A stretch of DNA of 64,000 nucleotides, taken from positions 62,001 to 126,000 of the forward strand of contig JAFYAW010000006.1 in NCBI GenBank assembly GCA_017540505.1. The letters run 5' to 3'. Of the stretch, positions 36,601-43,800 are shown piece by piece. Position 1 is the stretch's first letter. The number at the start of each line of letters is the position of its first letter. The notes beneath the pieces are model-generated. The model worked only from the letters and a program-made list of their open reading frames with translations. It did not search any database and was not told where the DNA came from. The stretch comes from Bacteroidales bacterium. Its GTDB lineage: Bacteria; Bacteroidota; Bacteroidia; Bacteroidales; WCHB1-69. A program made the translations under genes and the position numbers.

Positions 36601-39600
36601 TGTTTCGTTTGCCCAGTACACGGGTACCGGTAACTTCATTGCCCTGAAGGCTGCAAGACCGACATCTGGATATAACTATGGTTATGTGGATAACATTGTG
36701 GTGGATGTTGTACCCGACTGTTCGCCTGTGACCGATCTGACTGTGAGCCAGATAGCGGGAACGTCCGCTTTGATATCGTGGAATGACGGCTTGTTTGGCA
36801 CGCCAGCCTCCTATCAAGTGGAGTATGCGGAACACGGCACGAACAACTGGATTCCGGCTACCGGCAGTGTCACATCCTCTCCGTTCCTGTTAGGCGGTTT
36901 GGATCCTGTTACGGATTATGATGTGCGGGTGAAGACCACTTGTAGTGATAATAGCGAAAGCGCATGGGCCGTTGAACAGTTCACCACAAGATGTCTGGCC
37001 GGTGGAGATGTTCAAGTGGGCAACGGAACGACAACCTCCTACACACTCCCCGTGAATAATTACTACCACTATACTTATTCGCAGCAAATCTATCTGGCAT
37101 CCGAGCTGAATGGACCCTCCACATTCAGGAGTGTTTCGTTCGAATATGGCTATTCATCCGCATCCACGAAGAAGACAAATGTGGTGATCTATTTGGGTCA
37201 TACAACCAAGTCGGCATTCACGAGTACATCGGATTATGTTGCGCTCTCGGATTTGACGCAGGTGTACAGCGGCTCGCTAAACTGCCAGCAGGGTTGGAAC
37301 ACGTTCAACTTCACCACGCCGTTCCAGTATAACGGTACCGACAACTTGGTCTTAGTGGTGGATGACAACTCCAACCAGTATGATGGAAGCTCATACGTGT
37401 TCAAATTGCATTCCACGGGTGGCAATTACCGTTCCTTGTATTTCTATAGTGATTCCTATAATCCTGATCCGAGCAATCCGACATCAGCGGGAGCAACCGG
37501 CAGCTACACTACTGGCAATCGCAGCAATGTGAAGTTTGGCGGTAATTGCGATAGCTCGGCAACGTGTATTGCCCCCAATATGTATGTAAGCAATACCACT
37601 ACCAATACGGCCACGATAGAGTGGGTGCCGGGATACACGGAAGGTCTCTGGAATATGGAGTATCGGGAGGCTGGTGATACTTTGTGGACATCTGCTACGG
37701 ACCAGACCAGCAGTCCTGCTACGTTGGCCAATCTCAATTCGGGTACGATCTACAATGTGCGTATGCGTTCCGACTGCGGTGGTGGTGATGTGAGCGAATG
37801 GGTGTTGGCTGAATTTATGACGGAATGTGATGCGTACCCGATACCGTTTGTAGAAAACTTTGACAATGTTGCGGCTACCACTTCCACTACTGTAAGCGTA
37901 AACAACCTGCCGATATGTTGGAACTATATCAATACGGGCACCAACACGAGCTACTCGGGTTATCCGATTGTCTACAATAATTCATCAAGTGCTTCCTCAA
38001 CACCGAATAGCATGCGTTTCTACGCGGGAACGGGCACGTATGGTAGCCAAATGGCTATTTTGCCTAATCTTGATGTTACGCAGAATGCCATGAACACCCT
38101 TCAGATATCGTTTGAGGCAAGAGCCATGAATGTATCGTATCCGTTCAAGTTAGTGGTTGGCGTGATGACAAACCCGACGAATATGAATACTTTTGTTCCG
38201 GTTGACACCATCACCACACAGGTTACAGCCTATACCATCTATGATGTGTTGCTCAACCAATATACAGGCAGTGGCACCTATATAGCCATCTTGGCTCCGC
38301 AGCCGGCTTCCGGATACAACTACGGTTATGTGGACAATATCCGGGTGGAGACGATTCCGACTTGTTCGCGTCCGCGTGATTTGACGGTCACCAGTGTAGC
38401 GGTGAACTCCATCTCGTTGAGTTGGACGGAGATGGGACAGGCTTCCGACTGGATTGTGGAATACGGTCCTGCCGGATTCACCCAGGGAACGGGAACCACC
38501 ACACAGGTGCAGTACACGCCCACGGCCACGATTACGGGCCTGCAGCCCAATACCAAGTATGATTTCTACGTGAAAGCCGACTGTGGTGGCGGCGACCAGA
38601 GCTACTGGAGTACGAAAGCATCCGGAAAAACCGCCTGTCTTGCCACAACCCTTCCCTATTCGGAGAATTTCGACAATTTAGGTTCAGGGTCCGGCGTACT
38701 GCCTCCGTGTTGGAGCGGAATGAACAACTATTCAACCACGCTTTATCCGTACATCAGCACATCCTATCACGCCAGTGGAAATGCCAGTTTGTATTTCTAC
38801 TGCTCCACTTCCACCTACAACATTGCGGTGCTTCCTTATGTGGATGTTACCGTTAACCCCATCAATACGCTGCAACTCTCGTTTGAGATGTATTCTACTT
38901 CCAGCACCACCTCCACCATTACCGTGGGTGTGATGACCAATCCTTTGGATGCGAATACGTTTACGCCGATTACCACTGTAAACAATACAGCTACGGGCGT
39001 TTTCCAATACAAGGAGGTGAACCTGAGCAGCTATTCGGGCCAGGGCGAATACGTGGCACTGAAGCTGACGAATACGAGCAGCACCTATTCCGTCTATATC
39101 GATGACATTCTGTTGGAGACGATTCCGACCTGTCCGCGTCCGCAGAACCCGACCATCACAGGAACCTCTTCATCTTCCGTCACCCTTTCCTGGACGGCGG
39201 GTGGCACGGAGACATCCTGGAATGTGGAATATGGTCCTGCCGGATTCTCACAAGGTTCGGGTACGGTTGTGCCTGCTCCCACCAATCCGTTTACGGTCAA
39301 CAACCTGACCTCCGGCACAGTGTATGATTTCTATGTGCAGGCCGACTGCGGTTCCGGTGATGTGAGTTCTTGGAGAGGCCCTGTAAGCGCCGCTCCGGGT
39401 TCCTATAATATGTCAAGTACGGGGTATGACACGCTCCACACCTGTTCCTCTGTCATCTATGACGATGGCGGCCCGAATGGCGATTATAGCAATAATGCCA
39501 GCAGCGTACTGACGGTTTATCCGGGTTCCACCGGTGGTCTTGTCAGCGTTAGCGGTACAGTGGATGTAGAAGATGGTTACGATTACCTGGTTATTTACGA

Positions 39601-40576
39601 TGGTGCTGACACGTATGGTAATGTTCTGTTCGACAGCGACAATGGATACACAACTATCACGAACCTTACGTCCACCACAGGTCCTATTACCATCTCTTTC
39701 GAATCCGACGGTTCCGTTCAATACTCCGGTTTTGTACTTACGGTGACGTGTGTTGGCGGTGGTCCGGCTCCCACCTGCGATGCGCCTACGGGTCTTGCAG
39801 TGGGCAACCTTGCGCCGACTACGGCTACGGCCACGTGGAATGCAGGCGGTACCGAGACCGCTTGGGATCTCCAGTACAAGCAGCACAGTGCCTCTTCTTG
39901 GGGAAACACAATCCCGTTGACGGCTCATACCTACAACTTCACGGGCCTGACCGCCGGCACGCAGTACGATGTGCGCGTGCGCGCCAACTGCAGCAGTAAC
40001 AACTATTCCGACTGGACTGCGGCTGTGACGTTCACTACCCTGAACCAGGGTCAGGATCCGTGCAACGACCCGACCAACCTGACCGCCACGAATGTGACTT
40101 CCAACAGCGTGGTGCTTGACTGGACGGAGAACGGCACAGCCACCTCCTGGACGGTGAACTATAAAGAGGTGAATGCTGCCAACTGGAGTACGACAACAGC
40201 TTCCAGCAAACCTTATACGCTCATAGGCTTGCAGCCGGAGACGGCTTACTCCGCGTATGTGGTTGCCAACTGCACCAGCGGCCAAAGCGGTGCCACCAAC
40301 ACGGTGACGTTCACCACGGAAAGTACAGGTATCGCCGACTACGAGCTGGCCACCACTCTCTACCCGAACCCGAACAATGGACAATTCACAATTCACAATG
40401 AACAATTTACAATTAACAATGTGAATGTTTATGATGTGTATGGTAAGCTGTTGAAGACGGTTGAGGTGAACAGCAACACGGCCGTCATCGATGCCCAGGA
40501 GCTCTCCGCGGGCATGTACTTCGTGCGCATCAGCACCGAGAAGGGCGTTGTAACGAAGTCCTTCGTGAAGAAATAA
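30611..40576 (+). CDS. Giant T9SS cargo protein 1: FN3, choice-of-anchor J, CUB (3321 aa)
   Basis: Signal peptide 1-22. About 13 FN3 domains alternate with eight choice-of-anchor J jelly-roll modules (J starts near 285, 546, 797, 1334, 1590, 1855, 2406, 2675), each opening with a CxxxxLPYxxxF[DE] pattern and carrying a GVMTDPxDxxTF-like motif. Three copies of an unnamed module of about 185 aa ('YYxYSY') lie at about 24-195 (divergent), 1060-1248 and 2128-2318. A CUB-like domain sits at about 2933-3050 (DGYDYLVIYDG), then two more FN3 and a T9SS type A sorting domain at 3241-3321 ending SFVKK. Such modules usually serve adhesion or glycan/protein binding at the cell surface; no catalytic motif was found. 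Own promoter and strong terminator. First of five tandem paralogues. Confidence 0.93.
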   Translation: MKKLLLTLMLICASVFSFTLKAQLTLTVADGTTTNEYVPVYGYYEDAYNLCQVIYPANLLSNMMGGTITSMTFYLSSSATLTSTFAVKLGTTTASSFTSAFQPSPSQTVYTGTFTINSSNQIVLTFTTPFVYAGGNLLLEVSTVSTTGDDYSNTYFYGTTSTASSIQNYDYDDLSYITSGTSHDFIPKTTFGYVPSSGNFCYPPTGLTVSNVTEYSADLSWTAGGTENEWELTINGVPQIVTSTTYSLTGLNPSTTYNVSVRSICGAGDTSFAVQTSFLTPQIPATLPYTQDWESETENSQWTIDNSGGINKWYIGGAVTGASGDSALYISSDNGLTHTYDITSTSNVWAYRDIDFGTGYGEYVLSFDFVGNGESCCDYMRMFIGAPAVPSGSSNPAGAVLLGTLNVVDSMTHYTAALNSSFAGVQRVYLLWHNDGSVGTPPPAALDNLHIEGHACGFPYGLALDTATTTTVDFHFSPAVATDNAWEAVIVAYGDTLDETQAISITDTFYQFTNLNHSSTYYIYVRTNCGSEYSSWSSGLLVRTECASISTLPYREGFETYATGSSNPIYCWTRNSTYNSSYPYVTTTPASGLHSLYFYNSSSTYCAISLPQLDQTILINTLQLSFKMRTSNVAGAKMIVGVMTDPTDMNTFTAVQTLSVSATNTYESFDVDFSGYTGTGSYIAFKSQFTGYYNAYVDDIYLNLIPTCQRPVNVEVTASTSSSATINWTPRNNETDWQLVVVPHGQPASAGMPEYPTTHPYTVSNLTDATNYDVYVKADCGGGDESDWSDVVTFRTKCLATSVIPYTEGFEGVGTGTNAYPICWTKKSTYTSSTCPYVNSSYHSAGAASLYFYMPSGYYMYAASQALDLSNYNAGDLALSFKLMPYSGLSYARMDVGVMTDPDDEATFSLLKSYYPGDFTATSVWHSFSIPLTQTYSSPIYIVFKTPVSSTTTYMYLDEVSVDLAPTCSAPSHFAVSNVSSTSALLTWNESEYGTPDYYVEYTEQGQNNWIPSSPITGTSYLLSGLDTNTQYQVRIYGDCNGETTATQTLSFTTMNILECLQSNTTSEVTSSTNTTAYYIPCNNFYNYTYSQQIFTPSEVSTTPTLISGIEFQYNYSTAMTQKTDVDIYLAHTTLNSFSSSSSWVPISSAQLVYSGSLNCSSGWNTFTFDNPFSYNGQDNLVVIVDDNSGHYNGNSYTFNTHGTGTNMSIYYYSDGTNPNPSAPPTGTLYAYRVDTKFHTCLQSTPQTCVAPNAYVSAYDDESIEVTWAPGFTESAWEFEYKAANATSWTSVPGASSPQVLSGLTSNTVYNIRLRSDCGSEYSDWFTLTAETECSAVTVPYLQNFDGTTAGTGAMVPCWTRATNYSTAYPYLYATQHESSPNSVYFYATSAYYSYIASPRFDDAVAMDSLLIRFKAKKTATSPYFIEVGIMTDPNDYNTFTLVGSFAPTSTTAFENGEVKTNGYAGTGKYVAFRCPPWISNTIYLDDVNIDYIPNCMHVSNVHALPTTITPYAADVVWTAGGDETEWDVVYGPAGSIADPSQLTPQTIYTTPSISLANLNANTLYEVFVQGHCDNGENSSWESGSFRTGCAAITVLPFMENFESYPTGSSSNHVLPNCWDYVNGGSSAAGCPTINTGSSYATGNCLYFYSYSSTSYTDQIAILPEIDVTTLPINTLRLYFDARKYQTSTSYVDYVEIGVMEANSQFVPVDTVTFTSTTISTHVVDFSNYTGTGTRMAIRAPRPTGSFTYNYTYLDNIRIDVAPSCANPTNFHVTNLTSTSADFTWTDAASEGTWQILVVPAAQIPDFTQAQTETNNTYSVSSLTANTQYKAYLRTVCSNGLGYSEWITTTFSTPCQPLATLPFSENFDSYAGTTSTSASVNNLPSCWAYHNNGTSTSYSGYPIVYNSSTYASSGSNSMRFYIYSTSGTYDDQVAILPPIDVTTYPLNTLMISFDARVSATSYAFNLEVGVMSNPADMSTFVPVQTIQTSSTTYAHYDVSFAQYTGTGNFIALKAARPTSGYNYGYVDNIVVDVVPDCSPVTDLTVSQIAGTSALISWNDGLFGTPASYQVEYAEHGTNNWIPATGSVTSSPFLLGGLDPVTDYDVRVKTTCSDNSESAWAVEQFTTRCLAGGDVQVGNGTTTSYTLPVNNYYHYTYSQQIYLASELNGPSTFRSVSFEYGYSSASTKKTNVVIYLGHTTKSAFTSTSDYVALSDLTQVYSGSLNCQQGWNTFNFTTPFQYNGTDNLVLVVDDNSNQYDGSSYVFKLHSTGGNYRSLYFYSDSYNPDPSNPTSAGATGSYTTGNRSNVKFGGNCDSSATCIAPNMYVSNTTTNTATIEWVPGYTEGLWNMEYREAGDTLWTSATDQTSSPATLANLNSGTIYNVRMRSDCGGGDVSEWVLAEFMTECDAYPIPFVENFDNVAATTSTTVSVNNLPICWNYINTGTNTSYSGYPIVYNNSSSASSTPNSMRFYAGTGTYGSQMAILPNLDVTQNAMNTLQISFEARAMNVSYPFKLVVGVMTNPTNMNTFVPVDTITTQVTAYTIYDVLLNQYTGSGTYIAILAPQPASGYNYGYVDNIRVETIPTCSRPRDLTVTSVAVNSISLSWTEMGQASDWIVEYGPAGFTQGTGTTTQVQYTPTATITGLQPNTKYDFYVKADCGGGDQSYWSTKASGKTACLATTLPYSENFDNLGSGSGVLPPCWSGMNNYSTTLYPYISTSYHASGNASLYFYCSTSTYNIAVLPYVDVTVNPINTLQLSFEMYSTSSTTSTITVGVMTNPLDANTFTPITTVNNTATGVFQYKEVNLSSYSGQGEYVALKLTNTSSTYSVYIDDILLETIPTCPRPQNPTITGTSSSSVTLSWTAGGTETSWNVEYGPAGFSQGSGTVVPAPTNPFTVNNLTSGTVYDFYVQADCGSGDVSSWRGPVSAAPGSYNMSSTGYDTLHTCSSVIYDDGGPNGDYSNNASSVLTVYPGSTGGLVSVSGTVDVEDGYDYLVIYDGADTYGNVLFDSDNGYTTITNLTSTTGPITISFESDGSVQYSGFVLTVTCVGGGPAPTCDAPTGLAVGNLAPTTATATWNAGGTETAWDLQYKQHSASSWGNTIPLTAHTYNFTGLTAGTQYDVRVRANCSSNNYSDWTAAVTFTTLNQGQDPCNDPTNLTATNVTSNSVVLDWTENGTATSWTVNYKEVNAANWSTTTASSKPYTLIGLQPETAYSAYVVANCTSGQSGATNTVTFTTESTGIADYELATTLYPNPNNGQFTIHNEQFTINNVNVYDVYGKLLKTVEVNSNTAVIDAQELSAGMYFVRISTEKGVVTKSFVKK
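40381..40422 (+). repeat. In-frame 7-bp tandem repeats in sorting domain of giant 1
   Basis: Six degenerate heptamers of the type ACAATTC, ACAATGA, ACAATTA encode the 7-residue protein repeat QFTIHNE / QFTINNV. Three heptamers (21 bp) make one 7-aa unit. Confidence 0.8.
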
Positions 40577-40603
40577 TCTTCACACTGATAATTATTACCT
40601 GCC

Positions 40604-40641
40604 AAAGGAGTCGATACCGGAAGGTGTCGGCTCCTTTTTTT
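40604..40641 (+). terminator. Terminator of giant gene 1
   Basis: 12-bp stem (40607-40618 with 40623-40634), GGAA loop, then seven T. Nearly the same hairpin ends giant gene 2. Confidence 0.92.
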
Positions 40642-40660
40642 GTTTAGATGATGAATTTGG

Positions 40661-40729
40661 GAGTTAAGAAGTTAAGCAACTAAGAAACTAAGGAGTTAAG
40701 GGCCAATAGCCAATAGCTAAAGGCCAAAG
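40661..40729. repeat. Short degenerate tandem repeats between giants 1 and 2
   Basis: Five 8-bp units of the type GAGTTAAG (40661-40700) are followed by four 7-bp units of the type GCCAATA (40702-40729). No gene is visible in this 296-bp spacer, which otherwise holds the terminator and the next promoter. Confidence 0.7.
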
Positions 40730-40794
40730 TACATCGTCCCCTTTTTAATATGTTAAAAAAACCTCTTGCACGATGGTTGTACACTTTTATTTCG

Positions 40795-40802
40795 TATTTT
40801 TG
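40795..40802 (+). promoter_or_regulatory. -7 promoter element for giant gene 2
   Basis: TATTTTTG, 70 nt upstream of the ATG, in the pattern TATTTTTGCCGCC seen before other genes here. Confidence 0.6.
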
Positions 40803-40872
40803 CCGCCTTATTTGGAAAAATAGGAAAAGGAAAAAAATTTTTTTATAACATGTTTAACTTAAAATTTTTATT

Positions 40873-43800
40873 ATGAAAAAGATTCTACAAAATGTCAGAA
40901 TGCTGCTGATGGTTTTGGCGGTTGTTCTGATGTCGTGGTCGCTGCGTGCGCAGGTGACTATCCCTTACACGATGGACTTTGAGGACCAGACCGCCTTCAG
41001 TGCCTGGACCATGTCCAATTGTGAGTCCGGCACAGGACTCGATTCATATGCTGCTCATGCAGGTTTATACGGATTTATGTTTGAATATACCACAAACTAC
41101 CCGCAATACCTTATTTCGCCTCAGTTTGTGGCCAGTACGAATCCTCTTCAAGTGGAGTTTTATTATACAAATAACTCCACATATTATGTAGAGACATTCC
41201 ATGTGGGATATTCCACCACTACAAATGATGTCACTGCTTTCACGTGGGGACCGGAAATTTCTGTGGGTAATGGAGGTACTTGGCTGCAGTACACCGGCAC
41301 CATTCCTGCCGGAGCCAAGTATATTGCCATCAAATGCACTTCCAATGACCAATACTATTTATATATTGATGATATAACCATTGCCAATCCGCCTACCTGT
41401 ATTGCCCCGTCTTCACCTCAAGTGTTGAGTATCACCCCTAATTCCGCCGATATTTTCTGGACATCCAACGGTACGGAAACGGAATGGGAAGTTATGGTTA
41501 ACAACGTGTCGGAATTCGCATACGACACAACACATACCCTCTATAATCTTACTCCGGAAACCAACTATACGGTGAAAGTCCGCGCCATCTGCAGTGTGGG
41601 TGACACCTCTGCATGGAGCCCCACGTTGAATCTTTATACGGGTTATTGCCAGCCCAGTCCTTCCTCTGTGGATAATTCTGGTATTACCAATGTTACGTTT
41701 GGTGTAGGTACAGAGGTGGTGAACAACAGTCCTGCCAACTCCAACAATGTCTATTATGGCAACTATTCAACCCAAGTGGGTGCGGTGCCTGCCGGAACCA
41801 ATGCCAACGTGGACATCACGTACGGTACGGGTTACACCTACGGAACACTTATCTGGGTGGACTGGAACAACAACATGGTGTTTGATGACAATGAGGTTGT
41901 TTACACAGGTACCAGTACGAACAGTAATCCTACCACATTGAACGCCTCTTTCATGGTTCCTGCCACGCAGGATACGGGCCTCTACCGTATGCGTATCGGT
42001 GGTGCGGACAGCTATTTTGACAGCTATATTAGTGGTGACACAACAGCCGCTCATAATCCTTGTGCCTCCTCTACCTACATGGTGTTCCACGATTACACCC
42101 TGCATGTGATTGATGCTCCGAGCTGTTTCCCTGTAACCAATCTTGTGGTGGATTCCACTACTTCTTCCAGTGTCTTTTTGAGCTGGACAGATGCCAACAA
42201 TACCGGTGCCACTTATACTATTTATAATATGGATGACAACAGTATGGTGGTTAGCGGTCTTTCTGCCAACACTTACGAGGTGACGAACCTTGCCGGCAAT
42301 ACGCCTTACACTTTCGGTGTTGCAGCTGACTGTGGTGGTGGTGACCTCTCGTTCTTTTCTTCGGTAAGTGGACGCACCCAATGTGGTATGGTTTCCACGC
42401 TGCCCTACAGTTGTGGTTTTGAATCTAATGAAATTCCCACTTCAGGCAGTTACCTGATGCCGTATTGCTGGAGCAAATATAATGATGCCACGGGTACCTC
42501 CAACTATTATCCCTATTCTTACAACTCATATGCCCGTACAGGTAGCCGTTCGCTTTATTTCTATTGTAGTACAACAACATCCTATGCCGACACGATGATG
42601 GCTGTTTTGCCGCAAGTGGATGTTACGGCCTATCCTATGAATGGCAATCAATTGAGCTTCTGGATGCGCACAAGCACCTCTTCTTATACGTATAACGTAT
42701 TGGTGGGAACCTTGAGTGATCCTACTGATCCTTCCACTTTTGTGGCTGACGCCACAATACCGGTTACGGGCACCACTTACAACCGTTATGATGTGAATCT
42801 TACAAATGCTCCTTCAACGAATAGCTACGCTGCCATTTTGGTGCCTCGTGCTACAAACAGTGGTTCTGTTTATATTGATGACATCGTATTGCAAGAAATT
42901 CCTTCTTGTTTCTATGTCACGAATCTTACTGTGGACAGTGCAACATCCAACAGCCTCTTCTTGAGCTGGACGGATGCCAACAATACGGGTGCCACCTATA
43001 CTATTTATAATATGGCCGACTCCAGCGTGGTGGCCAGCTATGTTAGCGACAACAACTATGAGGTGACGAACCTTAACCCCAATACGGTTTATTCGATCGG
43101 TGTTGTGGCCGATTGCGGTGGTGGCGACTTGGCTGAAATGACAGTTGTTAGTGGCCGTACAGATTGCGGAATTATGAATGTTCCCTATACAGAGGGCTTT
43201 GAAGGAATGACCACGGGAGTTGCTCCTGTCTGTTGGACGCACTTGACTCCGGTCAGCACAAACGACAACTACTTTGCCGTTGTGTCCTCCACTATTCATG
43301 ATGGTTCTCGTGCTCTTCGTTTCAACTATGGCAATCCTTCAGGCAACTACGCTCTGCTGCCTGAATTCAATGAGCCGACAGACAACCTTCGTATCCGTTT
43401 TTGGCACAGAGCTGAAAGTGCCACGGCTTTAGGATGCGGTGTGCTTGAAATTGGCTATATGACCAATCCTACTGATACTGGTTCTTTCGTGGTTTTGGAC
43501 ACTCTTCCGCAGGTTGCCACCTATACGGAGGCTACAGTCAGCTTTGACAATGCTCCTTCCACTGCCCGTATCGCTTTCCGTCATCGCGCTGTCACTACGA
43601 ACTGGTATTGGAACATTGACGATGTGGTGGTTGAGTTGCAACCCGTATGTCCTGATGTTACCGGACTGGCCGTTGATTTTGTTACGCCTAACAGTGTAAC
43701 CTTCCATTGGAACGGTACTACCGCCGACTATTATGAAACTGTGATTTTTTCTGCAAACAATAGTGTTGTGGCCACCGATATGGTGTATTCCGACACAACA

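Noticed and set aside
39413..40405. 330-aa open frame antisense to the end of giant 1
   Set aside because: A similar frame appears antisense to giants 2 and 4 only because the coding strand is conserved there; the composition is Arg/Gly/His-rich and no start context is seen.
40661..40700. Operator or regulator-binding array in the 8-bp repeats
   Set aside because: They lie just after the terminator of giant 1 and about 100 bp before the giant 2 promoter, with degenerate wording; nothing supports binding-site function over simple tandem repeat drift.
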